Translations under genes and position numbers: made by a program
The notes under the pieces: generated by a model
Database searches by the model: none
What the model was told of the DNA's origin: nothing
Seen by the model: the letters and a program-made list of their open reading frames with translations, nothing else
Shown: positions 25,218 to 34,107 of the stretch, piece by piece
Layout: each line of letters starts with the position of its first letter
How positions within the stretch are numbered: position 1 is the stretch's first letter
Source of the DNA: Lachnospiraceae bacterium
Lineage (GTDB): Bacteria > Bacillota > Clostridia > Lachnospirales > Lachnospiraceae
NCBI GenBank assembly: GCA_017440375.1
Contig: JAFSHK010000013.1
Span: 1 to 35,471 of the forward strand
Reading direction: 5' to 3'
DNA length: 35,471 nt

Positions 25218-26021
25218 ATGGAACAATTAAAAGTAACAAAGTTACACGACAACGTGTATAGAATACAAGAAGATAGTAGTTTTATGAATGTAGATGCTTA
25301 TTTAGTGTGTGGTGAAAAGGCAGCTACTATAATTGATGGATTGGGTATCGCAGAAGGGCTGTTAGAATGTGTACGGAAGATAACAGCACAACCGTTATCT
25401 ATGATAGTAACACATGGACACCCGGATCATGCCGGTAAGGGAATGCAGGAATTTATGGAGGCAGGATATGACATATATATTTCTTTTGAGGATTTGTATA
25501 TGTTAGAAGAGATGTATGGGAAGGAATTTAAAATGGAACGATTCCATGATTTGAAAAACGGGATGTGTTTTGATTTAGGTGATATTTTGCTGGAAGTGAA
25601 AGCATTACCGGGGCATACAAGGGGAAGCATGATTTTATACATGGAAAAAGAAAAGATTCTGTTTAGTTCAGATGCAATCGGTTCCGGTGGATTATGGATG
25701 CAACTTAAGGAAAGCCGACCGTTAACGGAGTATATCGAATCGTTGCATAAATTGGAAACATTTCTTGAGAAGGAAAAAATACAAAAGATATATCCGGGAC
25801 ATTCGTGGCAGATAGTGCCATATAAGGAAGAAAATCAGGACTATCTCGATATGGAATATGTACAGGAACTTATTGATTTAACCAATGCAATTATTGAGGG
25901 AAAACTTGTGGGTGAAAAAATAGAGATTCAAATAGACATTATGAAAGGCATTGATATCCATAGTGTAAAAGGGAAGAGGGTTGTTGACTATTGCTATGAT
26001 GCGGAGTGCATTCATGGATGA
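25218..26021 (+). CDS. MBL-fold metallo-hydrolase
   Basis: The 267-residue protein has the zinc-binding THGHPDH motif (H66, H68, D70, H71) with later metal ligands in LPGHTRGSM and YPGHSW and an Asp in FSSDAIG. It belongs to the glyoxalase-II/beta-lactamase-like fold. The substrate cannot be inferred, but thioesters, lactones and phosphodiesters are common. AAGGAGGAG lies about 11 nt before the ATG. It is followed by the promoter of the tetR gene, so it may be part of the regulator's neighbourhood. Confidence 0.9.
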   Translation: MEQLKVTKLHDNVYRIQEDSSFMNVDAYLVCGEKAATIIDGLGIAEGLLECVRKITAQPLSMIVTHGHPDHAGKGMQEFMEAGYDIYISFEDLYMLEEMYGKEFKMERFHDLKNGMCFDLGDILLEVKALPGHTRGSMILYMEKEKILFSSDAIGSGGLWMQLKESRPLTEYIESLHKLETFLEKEKIQKIYPGHSWQIVPYKEENQDYLDMEYVQELIDLTNAIIEGKLVGEKIEIQIDIMKGIDIHSVKGKRVVDYCYDAECIHG

Positions 26022-26085
26022 GATGAACAAAGTGCAAAATATCCCTGTAATTGTCAACAGAACAATTATAAGGATATTTTTTTGG

Positions 26086-26114
26086 TTGACAAAACTACCG
26101 AACGGTAGTAAAGT
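26086..26114 (+). promoter_or_regulatory. Promoter of the TetR-family gene with embedded operator
   Basis: A consensus TTGACA (26086-26091) and TAAAGT (26109-26114) are spaced by 17 nt. The inverted repeat ACTACCG-AA-CGGTAGT (26094-26109) fills the spacer, an arrangement typical of a TetR-family repressor controlling its own gene. Confidence 0.7.
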
Positions 26115-26136
26115 GAAAAACGAAAGGTGGTTTGTG

Positions 26137-26742
26137 ATGACAACAAAAGAAAGAATATTGGAAGCAACTTTAGAATTAGCTTCAGAAAAGGGACTGGGAA
26201 GCATTTCTTTATCTCAAATTGCAGAGAAAGTCGGAATACAAAAGGCATCGTTATATAGTCACTATACCGCTAAGGAAGAAATAATTTCTTCCCTGTATGA
26301 ATATTTGCGTGAGAAAACAGTAACAGCACATACTCAAACGCCGATTGATTACGGAGAGTTAGTGAAAGGGAAGAGTGCAAAAGAGGTGCTACATTTTGTA
26401 ATTTCATCATATTCTGAAATTACTAATGATAGTGGGATGTCTGTTATTTACAAATTTGTTGTTTCAGAAAGAGTATTTCGTAAGGAAGCAGCTCAGATAA
26501 TGGTTTGGGAAACGGAAAAAATGATTCTTGCAACGAAGAATTTATTTTATGCTATGCAAGTCCATAATCTTATGGATTTCACGAATATAGATATGGCAGC
26601 AACTTCATTTGCATTGACGATTAATTCGTTGCTTAATTATTGTTTGGATAAAAAGCTTGCAGAAAGTGTAGATATTAGCGGTATGGTAGAGGATTATGTG
26701 GAGGATTTTTGCAGATTATATGATGCGCGTAATGAAAAATAG
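26137..26742 (+). CDS. TetR/AcrR-family transcriptional regulator
   Basis: The 201-residue protein has an N-terminal TetR helix-turn-helix (about 5-50, ILEATLELASEKGLGSISLSQIAEKVGIQKASLYSHYTAKEEI) and an all-helical ligand-binding C-terminal part. A frame open from 25981 overlaps the MBL gene, but the ATG at 26137 has AAAGGTGG six nt upstream and gives the normal N-terminus. The operator in its own promoter suggests autorepression. Likely targets are the adjacent hydrolases. The inducer is unknown. Confidence 0.92.
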   Translation: MTTKERILEATLELASEKGLGSISLSQIAEKVGIQKASLYSHYTAKEEIISSLYEYLREKTVTAHTQTPIDYGELVKGKSAKEVLHFVISSYSEITNDSGMSVIYKFVVSERVFRKEAAQIMVWETEKMILATKNLFYAMQVHNLMDFTNIDMAATSFALTINSLLNYCLDKKLAESVDISGMVEDYVEDFCRLYDARNEK

Positions 26743-27964
26743 TATTTGTGTTGGAAGGGTGATAGGATGTATTATGTTAACCTTTTTGGTGTTAATTCTT
26801 TTGTTAGTAACGTTAACCGCATACATATGCTGGAAACCACCAATGAGCGTAGTATTGGTTCCGTTTCGAATGATTCTACAGATTGCGCTTAAGTATTTGA
26901 TTATTGTTCTGTGTATAGTAGGTATATTATATTTCTATTTTGGAATATTAAAAAGACAATACTCCTATTATGGAATGGTTTTGTATTTCGTGAGTATGTT
27001 GTGCTTAATATTAAATATAATATCGGCTATGAGGGTAGTTACGGCAAAATCAGAACAAGTGGGTATAAGTTACACAGCTATAAAAGCGGGAACGGAGCGG
27101 GAAGATTATTCTTTGGTAGAAAAAGAAGATTATGCAAAACAATTAGGGATAAAACTGTGCAAAGTGTTTTGGGATAGTGATAGTCCATATAAAAATACTT
27201 GTATTATTTATTTAAATTATGGTGGTTGGTCTGTTCAAGATGAATCATTTGGCGCGCAGGTTATGAAATTCTGTCAGAAGGAAGGGTATAGTTTTGTAAG
27301 ACTGGCGGCAGAAAAAATGGAGCAAGAAAGTGTACTGGAATTAACACAAAAGACAGATAAAGCAATCAATGAGTTGTTAGAAATAGAAGAATTTGAATAT
27401 ATATATCTTTGCGGAGGCTCGGCCGGTGGACATATGAGTCTATTGTGCGCTAATAAAGAGGCGGGGGATGAGAATTTTCCGGTAGAGGGCATAGATAAGA
27501 TAGAGGGTATTATTGCCTTATATCCATGCGTAGACCCCGGTTATTCGTATGATTATTTTGTAGATAATGATGCGCAGAAACAGGGATTGCTTGGCAAAAT
27601 GGGAGACAAAATTTATTGTAGCTTATATCAAGGTGATACAGGAACATTTGCAGGAGAAACCAGAAAACTGAATGAGAGTATTTTCGGTGTCCGTACAGAC
27701 GCCGAATCATATTATGAGAGTACAGCAATTATTAATTGCTTAAATTCGACGGATATACCCATTCTTATTGTTCAGGGAAGCTATGATAGTATGACGTTGG
27801 TACAAGCAGTAAGAGATTTTGTTGATGAGTTATACAAAAGAGGGCGAACCGTATCTTATTTAGAATTACCCGGTGTGGAACATGTTTTTGATATGTTGCC
27901 TACTGTTGCATGGGAGAGATGTGAATCGGAGATGGCAGGTTTTGTCCGTGCCAATTCTTTTTAA
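26732..27964 (+). CDS. Membrane-anchored alpha/beta hydrolase
   Basis: About 410 residues: an N-terminal part with three hydrophobic helices (about 10-100, e.g. LTFLVLILLLVTLTAYICW) followed by an alpha/beta hydrolase domain. The nucleophile is S230 in CGGSAGGHMSLL, an oxyanion region is suggested by YLNYGGWS, and Asp (QGSYDS) and His (GVEHVFDML) complete a triad. It resembles hormone-sensitive-lipase or prolyl-peptidase-like esterases. The frame overlaps the end of the tetR gene by 11 bp if it starts at 26732; an ATG at 26774 with AGGA upstream is an alternative, and 26696 is open too. A strong terminator follows. Confidence 0.82.
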   Translation: MKNSICVGRVIGCIMLTFLVLILLLVTLTAYICWKPPMSVVLVPFRMILQIALKYLIIVLCIVGILYFYFGILKRQYSYYGMVLYFVSMLCLILNIISAMRVVTAKSEQVGISYTAIKAGTEREDYSLVEKEDYAKQLGIKLCKVFWDSDSPYKNTCIIYLNYGGWSVQDESFGAQVMKFCQKEGYSFVRLAAEKMEQESVLELTQKTDKAINELLEIEEFEYIYLCGGSAGGHMSLLCANKEAGDENFPVEGIDKIEGIIALYPCVDPGYSYDYFVDNDAQKQGLLGKMGDKIYCSLYQGDTGTFAGETRKLNESIFGVRTDAESYYESTAIINCLNSTDIPILIVQGSYDSMTLVQAVRDFVDELYKRGRTVSYLELPGVEHVFDMLPTVAWERCESEMAGFVRANSF

Positions 27965-27973
27965 GAATTCTTG

Positions 27974-28003
27974 GAAGGTTCGCTGACATGCGAACCTTCT
28001 TTC
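27974..28003 (+). terminator. Terminator after the alpha/beta hydrolase gene
   Basis: GAAGGTTCGC (27974-27983) and GCGAACCTTC (27990-27999) form a perfect 10-bp stem with a TGACAT loop, followed by a short T-rich tract. It also faces the end of the converging AraC gene. Confidence 0.8.
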
Positions 28004-28040
28004 TTAAGGTATGCCAATGGCGTACTTTTCAAGGCTTGTT

Positions 28041-28940
28041 CTAGCCGTTAATCATGATAGAAGTAGTCTCAGGGGGAGAACTGGAAATTTCTTTTGGCAA
28101 TGGAGGAATTCGATCGTCTGGACAGGAGAAATTTCTTTTCGCATGGCGGAATTCTCGAGGTGTAGTTTGGTTGAGTTCCTGAAAAGCGCGGTTGAAACTT
28201 TGCTGGTTGTTAAAACCGCATTCATACGCGATATTTGTGATGTCCTCGTCGGTATTGGTTAATAAAAATTCTGCCGCATTGATTCGCTGCTTCTTTAAAT
28301 AATCAGGAAAAGAAGAGTGAATTGTATTTGAAAAAATTCTTGATAGTTTATATTTGCTGATGCCAAAGTGCTTAGAAAGAGTGTCGAGATTGATATTTTC
28401 TAAGTAGTGTTGAGAGACATAGGAAACTATTTCTGTGATGAGGTTTTCTGCTTTTTCAGTTTCATTCGGGACTAATTTCAAGGTTGGATAGGTGTGGCAC
28501 AGTATCATGGAAAAAAGCGCACTTACAAAAATGGCATTATCTTCTAAAGGGTTCACCCGAAAAAGGCGATCTTCAATCCATTTCATGTCAGGATGGAGAG
28601 CATCAGATGATATGATAGGGGACGTTGGGTGATTATTCAAAAGAATCATTTTATGCATCGGCAATAGATGAAGGCCGCAGTTTGAAATCCTTAGGCTGGT
28701 GTGTTGATTGTCGGAAAGAGTATGGTAGCTATGCGGCACATTTGGAAAGACAATGGTAAAGTCACCGGAATTTAATTTATATAATTCTGAGGAAATCTGC
28801 ATTTCAAGAGTGCCCTTATGCACATGCACTATCTCGATATAGGAATGTACATGAAGAGGAAATTGCAAGGAAGTTTCTTCTTGTGCGATAAAATAATTTA
28901 TCAATTTGTCTTCAAATAGTGGAACGGAATTTCTGGCCAT
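28041..28940 (-). CDS. AraC-family transcriptional regulator
   Basis: The 299-residue protein has an N-terminal cupin-like sensing domain (about 15-100, FPLHVHSYIEIVHVHKGTLEM, LNSGDFTIVFPNVPHSYHT) and a C-terminal double helix-turn-helix AraC domain (about 175-275, DTLSKHFGISKYKLSRIFSN; ITNIAYECGFNNQQSFNRAFQELN). It is divergent from the sugar transporter operon across 155 bp, so it most likely activates that operon in response to the transported sugar. Its ribosome site AAAGGAG is close to the ATG. Confidence 0.92.
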   Translation of the reverse strand: MARNSVPLFEDKLINYFIAQEETSLQFPLHVHSYIEIVHVHKGTLEMQISSELYKLNSGDFTIVFPNVPHSYHTLSDNQHTSLRISNCGLHLLPMHKMILLNNHPTSPIISSDALHPDMKWIEDRLFRVNPLEDNAIFVSALFSMILCHTYPTLKLVPNETEKAENLITEIVSYVSQHYLENINLDTLSKHFGISKYKLSRIFSNTIHSSFPDYLKKQRINAAEFLLTNTDEDITNIAYECGFNNQQSFNRAFQELNQTTPREFRHAKRNFSCPDDRIPPLPKEISSSPPETTSIMING

Positions 28941-28986
28941 TTGTTTTTTCTCCTTTGCAATAATTGTGTGGTTTTAAAAGCTATCT

Positions 28987-29015
28987 TTGTAGCATTTCAT
29001 TATTCATTATACTAT
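28987..29015 (+). promoter_or_regulatory. Possible promoter of the sugar transporter operon
   Basis: TTGTAG (28987-28992) and TACTAT (29010-29015) are spaced by 17 nt. The match is moderate, as expected for a promoter that needs an AraC-type activator. The leader to the binding protein gene is about 75 nt. Confidence 0.4.
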
Positions 29016-29045
29016 ACTCAAAATCACATAACAACAGAAAAAAAG

Positions 29046-29075
29046 GAAATGCAGGAAGTGCAAAAACTGCATTTC
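29046..29075 (+). promoter_or_regulatory. Inverted repeat in the transporter operon leader
   Basis: GAAATGCAG (29046-29054) and CTGCATTTC (29067-29075) form a perfect 9-bp inverted repeat with a 12-nt spacer, just before the GGGAGG ribosome site. It may be a regulator site or an RNA hairpin affecting translation. Confidence 0.4.
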
Positions 29076-29095
29076 TGGGGAAAGGGAGGTTCATC

Positions 29096-30493
29096 ATGAA
29101 CAAAAAAATGATTAGTGTGTTATTGGCTGGAACGATGGCGTTGTCTATGGTTGCGTGTGGAGGCGGCTCAGACACAGCGGAAAACACAACGAAGGATGTG
29201 GCAACGGAGGAAACAACTGAAACGGAGCAAACTGTGGAAACTAGTGCTGATGAGACAGAAGCATCTGACACGACGATTGAAACGACGGGAGTCACTGGTG
29301 CTACTATCGAATTGGAATATGGAATAACTGGCGCGCAGTTAGAAGCATTTCAAGAAATAGTGCAGAAATTTACTGATGAGACAGGGATTGGGGTTGTTAT
29401 TACACAGCCTGGTAATGTATATGAAGATGCGATGAAAACAAGAATGGCTTCGGGAGACTTACCCGATGTATGGGTAACTCACGGTTGGAGCGTTCTTCGT
29501 TATAGTGAATATATGATGCCACTTGAAGATCAGGAATGGTTTGCTAAAATTGATGATTCTTTGCTGCCTTCTATCACAGATGAAGATGGACATATATATA
29601 TCCTTCCGATTACGGAGGCTGTTTGTGGTGTTATCTACAATAAAGATGTATTAGCAGAGGCAGGTATAGATCCAACTACAATACGTACGTGGGATGATTT
29701 TACAGAAGCATGTCAGACGATTAAGGATAATTTGCAAGATATTACGCCAATTGAAATGAGCTGTAATACTTCTGGCGTAAACAACTATATGTTGGAATGT
29801 ATGTTTCCGACCTTCCTGACGAATGAAGATGCTCCGAATAATAAAAAAGAGGAATTGATTAATGGAAGCTTTGATTTTATGGTTGATGGTGTAGATACAT
29901 TCAATTACATTGCAGATTGGGCAGAAAAAGGCTTTTTCAATGAGGATGCGTTAACGGCTGATTTAACGACTGCACAAAAGGCTGTCGGTGAAGGAAGAGC
30001 AGCATTTATCATATACTCAACCGAATGTATTCCGGCTATGTTGACTTATTCTCCTGATGCTAATCTTGGAGTAATGCCATCTCCGGCAGCATCTGAGAGC
30101 GGCATGAGTTATTATGGTGTTGGCGAAGGAAATGCAAGCTGTTTTGGTATTTGGAAAGATACAGAATACGAAGAGGAATGTAAACAGTTTTTGAATTTCT
30201 TGGCAAGACCGGAGAATGCGGATAAGATTGCGACGGATGTCGATGGAGGTATTCCTTGCTTGAGCGATACTGGTATTACAGATGCTTACATTTTGAATGC
30301 GTTTAAGGAATCACAAGAACAATTTAAGGATGATTTGACTTATGACAATTTCTTCGATCGTTCGTATCAACCAAGTGGTATGTGGGGAGTGTTTGATGAC
30401 TCTATGGATATTCTTTTAGACGGAGATGCCAAGTCAAATATTGATGCTGCTTTGCAAAATATGCAGACAAATTATTTTGACCTTCATGAATAA
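29096..30493 (+). CDS. Carbohydrate ABC transporter substrate-binding lipoprotein
   Basis: The 465-residue protein has a lipoprotein signal (cleavage before C21, MVAC) and a Thr/Glu-rich linker to about residue 70, then an extracellular sugar-binding domain of family 1 (ELEYGITGAQLEAFQEIVQKFTDETGI, DLPDVWVTHG, GVIYNKDVLAEAGI, GRAAFIIYSTECIPAM). It captures the sugar outside the cell and passes it to the two permeases downstream. A longer frame opens at 28964, but the ATG at 29096 has GGGAGG seven nt upstream. A hairpin separates it from the permease genes. Confidence 0.92.
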   Translation: MNKKMISVLLAGTMALSMVACGGGSDTAENTTKDVATEETTETEQTVETSADETEASDTTIETTGVTGATIELEYGITGAQLEAFQEIVQKFTDETGIGVVITQPGNVYEDAMKTRMASGDLPDVWVTHGWSVLRYSEYMMPLEDQEWFAKIDDSLLPSITDEDGHIYILPITEAVCGVIYNKDVLAEAGIDPTTIRTWDDFTEACQTIKDNLQDITPIEMSCNTSGVNNYMLECMFPTFLTNEDAPNNKKEELINGSFDFMVDGVDTFNYIADWAEKGFFNEDALTADLTTAQKAVGEGRAAFIIYSTECIPAMLTYSPDANLGVMPSPAASESGMSYYGVGEGNASCFGIWKDTEYEEECKQFLNFLARPENADKIATDVDGGIPCLSDTGITDAYILNAFKESQEQFKDDLTYDNFFDRSYQPSGMWGVFDDSMDILLDGDAKSNIDAALQNMQTNYFDLHE

Positions 30494-30520
30494 GAAAGTT
30501 AACTTTTGGGTGTAATTATT

Positions 30521-30555
30521 AGCAAGGTCGTTCTGTTTATCTGAGCGACCTTGCT
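30521..30555 (+). terminator. Intra-operon hairpin after the binding-protein gene
   Basis: AGCAAGGTCG (30521-30530) pairs with CGACCTTGCT (30546-30555) around a 15-nt loop, with no good T-tract after it. Such a hairpin commonly stabilises or partly terminates the message so that the binding protein outnumbers the permeases. Confidence 0.6.
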
Positions 30556-30601
30556 TAAAAGGAAAACGTTCGGCATGAAGGTGAAGCAGGAGGTGACAAA
30601 C

Positions 30602-31474
30602 ATGCAAAAAATGCATAAACGCATGAACTGGTTTTATGTGCCGGCGCTGATGCTTTTGGTTTTATTTGTAGCCTATCCGCTGGGAAATGCATTCTTCGTA
30701 TCTTTAACAAAATGGAATGGATATTCTTCGCATAAAACATTTATTGGTATTAATAATTACATTAGGATGACAAAGGATCCTGCATTCTGGACTTCCTTCC
30801 GGAATACTATTTTATATGGTTTTGGCTCAACTATCCTGCAACAGATTTTGGGACTTGCACTTGCTATCTTTGTGAATTCAGAGTTTAAAGGAAGAAATCT
30901 GGTAAGGACGATTGTTTATCTTCCGGCAATGATGTCAGGACTTGTTATGGGCTATGTTCTGTACTTCTTTTTTCAGTACGATCAAGGTGTCGTAAACGAA
31001 GTGCTTTCTTGGTTTGGGTACGCACCGGTAGATTGGATGGGAGAAGGAATTCGTGCGGTTCTTATTATCACTTTTGTGAATGTATGGCAGTTTACAGGAT
31101 TGAGTATGATTATTTATTTGGCAGGGTTACAGGGCGTTTCGCAAACTTATTATGAAGCAGCTCAAATTGATGGTGCGAATAAATGGAGACTTTTTATTCA
31201 TATTACATTACCATCCATTTATCCGTCTATCGTTTCGTCCACGATGTTTAACTTAATTGGAGGTTTGAAACTATTTGATGCGATTCAAGCGATGACTGGT
31301 GGAGGACCGGGAAATGCGTCTCATTCTTTATCATCTTATCTTACGAGGGAATATTTTGGCGCGGAGAAAGCAGGATATGCAGGGGCTATTGGTGTATTTA
31401 TTTTTGCTTTTATTATGCTGGTTTCCTATGTCTTGAATTCGGCATTTCGAAAAGGAGGGGAAAGGTTAAGTTAG
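30602..31474 (+). CDS. Sugar ABC transporter permease (MalF/UgpA type)
   Basis: The 290-residue inner-membrane protein has six hydrophobic segments (e.g. VPALMLLVLFVAYPLGNAFF, TIVYLPAMMSGLVMGYVLYFF). The ATPase-docking EAA motif is YYEAAQIDGANKWRLFIHITLPSI near residue 195. It pairs with the next gene to form the membrane channel. The ATG at 30602 is preceded by AGGAGGTG at ideal spacing; the frame is open from 30551 without a ribosome site. The downstream gene begins one base after its stop. Confidence 0.93.
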   Translation: MQKMHKRMNWFYVPALMLLVLFVAYPLGNAFFVSLTKWNGYSSHKTFIGINNYIRMTKDPAFWTSFRNTILYGFGSTILQQILGLALAIFVNSEFKGRNLVRTIVYLPAMMSGLVMGYVLYFFFQYDQGVVNEVLSWFGYAPVDWMGEGIRAVLIITFVNVWQFTGLSMIIYLAGLQGVSQTYYEAAQIDGANKWRLFIHITLPSIYPSIVSSTMFNLIGGLKLFDAIQAMTGGGPGNASHSLSSYLTREYFGAEKAGYAGAIGVFIFAFIMLVSYVLNSAFRKGGERLS

Positions 31475-31475
31475 T

Positions 31476-32309
31476 ATGGAGAAGGCGAAGAAGAGTTATT
31501 TTCAGAAAAATTGGTGGAAGCATATTTTACAGGTGTTTATTATAGGAATATATTTGGTGCCGTTTTATGTAATTATTGTAATGTCATTAAAGTCAATTTC
31601 TGATAAATCATCTAGATTATCATTGCCGGAACGATTATATTTGGACAACTACGCAAGTGTATTTCAAAGCGGAATGATGCAAGCAATTTTAAACTCAATA
31701 ATCATAACGGTGTCCGTTGTGTTAATTGAAATTATTGTTGGATGTATGGCAGCATATCCGCTTGCGCGTAACCAGAGTAAAGGAAATAGAGCTATTGGGA
31801 ATATTTTTCTTGGAGTTATGATGATTCCGGGCTTGGCGGTATTGGTAGGTGTATACTCCCTTCTTGCAGAAGTAGGTGGAATTAATACTTATTGGGGCAT
31901 TATTCTTTCCAATGTTGGTTTTGGATTACCAACAGCAATTTATTTATACCAGAACTTTATTGTAAGTATTCCAAAGGAATTAGATGAAGCAGCGTGTATT
32001 GATGGTGCAGGGGCATTTCGAACCTTCTGGCATATCATACTGCCTCAGTTAAAGCCGGTAACGGTTACCGTTATTATTTTGAATGGAATTGGTATCTGGA
32101 ATGAATATATGTACAGTCTTTATATTTTGCAACGTTCTGAGATGTTTACAGTTACCTTGAAGATCAATGCTTATTTCTCGGCAGCAAAGCAGGACTATGG
32201 TGGGGCAGCAGCAGCGGCAGTAGTTGGTATGCTTCCAATTGTTATAATGTATTTGTTTTTACAAAAATATTTTATCAAAGGTGTTGTTGATAGTGCCGTA
32301 AAAGGCTAA
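31476..32309 (+). CDS. Sugar ABC transporter permease (MalG/UgpE type)
   Basis: The 277-residue inner-membrane protein has six hydrophobic segments (IFLGVMMIPGLAVLVGVYSLL, VVGMLPIVIMYLFL) and the EAA motif LDEAACIDGAGAFRTFWHIILPQL near residue 170. It starts one base after the other permease gene and is clearly co-expressed. No ATPase gene is in the cluster, so a shared MsmX-type ATPase from elsewhere is likely. Confidence 0.93.
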   Translation: MEKAKKSYFQKNWWKHILQVFIIGIYLVPFYVIIVMSLKSISDKSSRLSLPERLYLDNYASVFQSGMMQAILNSIIITVSVVLIEIIVGCMAAYPLARNQSKGNRAIGNIFLGVMMIPGLAVLVGVYSLLAEVGGINTYWGIILSNVGFGLPTAIYLYQNFIVSIPKELDEAACIDGAGAFRTFWHIILPQLKPVTVTVIILNGIGIWNEYMYSLYILQRSEMFTVTLKINAYFSAAKQDYGGAAAAAVVGMLPIVIMYLFLQKYFIKGVVDSAVKG

Positions 32310-32377
32310 ATTGATTGAAGATTAATAAGTGATTAAAGAAAAATAGGAAAATAAAAATATGTATGGAGGTCAATAAG

Positions 32378-33889
32378 ATGTCTTTTAAAATTGCTTTTAT
32401 TGGTGCTGGAAGCGTTGGTTTCACACGCACACTTTTTTCGGATTTGATGACAGTTCCGGAATTTCACAATATTGAGGTAGCCTTTACAGATGTTAATGAG
32501 CACAATCTGGAAATGGTGACAGCGCTTTGTCAGCGTGACCTTGAGGAAAATGGAATTGATATTAAAATTCATGCGACAACGGATAGACGCGAAGCGTTTA
32601 GGGGGGCTCGCTATATTGTCAACTGTGTACGTATTGGCATGTTGGAAGCCTTTGAAATGGATGTGGATATTCCGTTAAAATATGGTGTAGACCAATGTGT
32701 GGGAGATACGCTTTGTACTGGTGGGATTTTTTATGGACAACGTGGAATAAATGCTATTTTGGATTTCTGTAGTGATATTCGGGAGGTGGCAGAGCCGGAT
32801 GTTCTTATGCTGAATTATGCAAATCCGAATGCTATGCTTACTTGGGCAGCTAATAAATATGGTAAAGTAAATACGATTGGTCTTTGTCATGGTGTGCAGG
32901 GGGGACATAAACAGATTGCGGAAGCACTTGGCTATAAGCAGGAAGAAGTAGATATTATCTGTGCCGGAATTAATCATCAGACATGGTATATTTCAGCGAA
33001 GTATAACGGCGAAGATTTGTTGGACAAAATTCTTCCAGCGTATGAGGCAAACGAGGAATTGGCTAAGACAGAAAAAGTACGCATCGATGTGTTGAAAAAT
33101 TTTGGTTATTACTCTACGGAATCTAATGGTCATTTATCGGAATACGTTTCTTGGTACAGAAAACGCCCGGAAGAGGTGGAGAAGTGGATTGATCTTGGCG
33201 TGTGGATTAACGGAGAAACAGGTGGTTATTTGCGTGTCTGTAGAGAGGGGCGCAATTGGTTCGAGGAAGATTTTCCGAATTGGATGAAAGAACCTGCGAA
33301 AAAGTATCTCCCTGAAAATCGTAGCCATGAGCATGGTTCCTATATTATTGAGGGATTGGAAACGGGACGTGTTTACCGTGGACATTTCAATGTAATGAAT
33401 AATGGTTGTATTACGAATCTTCCTGACGAATGTGTTGTAGAGGTTCCGGGATATATTGATGCCAATGGAGTGAATATTCCAAAAGTGGGTGATTTGCCAT
33501 TAGGTTGTGCGGCTGTATGTTCACAGAGTATCTGGGTTCAAAGACTTTCTGTGGAAGCTGCTGTTGCTGGGGATATTAAACTTTTACGTCAGGCATTGCT
33601 CTTGGATCCGCTTACTGGTGCTGTTTGTACACCGGCTGAGATTTATCAGATGGCAGATGAAATGCTGATTGCAGAGAGTAGATGGCTTCCGCAATACGAA
33701 GAGGAAGTGGAATGTGCGAAGAAGCGTATGGAACAGAGAAGAGCGGATGGTACATATATTGCGCCGAGAGATTATAAGGGCATTCGTTTGCAGGAAAAAA
33801 CAATCGAAGAAATGCGTCAGAACAAAGAAGCGGCAAGAAGCAATGCGGCAGAAACGGATAAAGCCAAAGAACGTCCTGCGGCAGAATAA
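32378..33889 (+). CDS. GH4 family alpha-galactosidase (NAD-dependent)
   Basis: The 503-residue enzyme has the GH4 layout: NAD-binding start FIGAGSVGFTRTLFSDL, the PLKYGVDQCVGDTL block typical of MelA-like alpha-galactosidases, MLNYANPNAML, and metal ligands C170 (GLCHGVQGG) and H200 (CAGINHQTWYI). GH4 enzymes cleave alpha- and beta-glycosides by an oxidation/elimination route with NAD and a divalent metal. Alpha-glucosides cannot be excluded. The ATG at 32378 has GGAGGT eight nt upstream. The last 30 or so residues are a charged, Ala/Lys/Glu-rich tail. The transported sugar is presumably its substrate. Confidence 0.92.
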   Translation: MSFKIAFIGAGSVGFTRTLFSDLMTVPEFHNIEVAFTDVNEHNLEMVTALCQRDLEENGIDIKIHATTDRREAFRGARYIVNCVRIGMLEAFEMDVDIPLKYGVDQCVGDTLCTGGIFYGQRGINAILDFCSDIREVAEPDVLMLNYANPNAMLTWAANKYGKVNTIGLCHGVQGGHKQIAEALGYKQEEVDIICAGINHQTWYISAKYNGEDLLDKILPAYEANEELAKTEKVRIDVLKNFGYYSTESNGHLSEYVSWYRKRPEEVEKWIDLGVWINGETGGYLRVCREGRNWFEEDFPNWMKEPAKKYLPENRSHEHGSYIIEGLETGRVYRGHFNVMNNGCITNLPDECVVEVPGYIDANGVNIPKVGDLPLGCAAVCSQSIWVQRLSVEAAVAGDIKLLRQALLLDPLTGAVCTPAEIYQMADEMLIAESRWLPQYEEEVECAKKRMEQRRADGTYIAPRDYKGIRLQEKTIEEMRQNKEAARSNAAETDKAKERPAAE

Positions 33890-33929
33890 GTATATGTCAA
33901 GTGGACAATACTGACAGGGAAATGTTATA

Positions 33930-33971
33930 TATATTAGGAAATTTCTCCTTTTAGAGAAATTTCCTAATATA
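33930..33971. terminator. Long hairpin after the GH4 gene
   Basis: An 18-bp perfect stem (33930-33947 with 33954-33971, core TTAGGAAATTTCTC) has a 6-nt loop CTTTTA. There is no T-tract after it on the plus strand, so it may protect the 3' end more than terminate. It lies about 40 bp after the GH4 stop and before the IS element. Confidence 0.6.
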
Positions 33972-34056
33972 AAAGTTCACAAGATATTTTAAAGGTATGG
34001 AGAAGCATACAACATCAGAAACAAAATCTTGGGAGGGAGTATCCCAAAGTTTGTGT

Positions 34057-34102
34057 AAACCTTCAAACTGATGTAAGATAAAATTACTCAGTTTGGAGGT
34101 TT
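34057..34102 (+). promoter_or_regulatory. Fold-back hairpin covering the transposase ribosome site
   Basis: AAACCTTCAAACTG (34057-34070) pairs with CAGTTTGGAGGTTT (34089-34102) over 14 bp including one G-U pair, with an 18-nt loop. The right arm contains the GGAGG ribosome site (34095-34099). Transcripts entering from outside would fold and hide the site. Confidence 0.6.
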
Positions 34103-34107
34103 TATTT

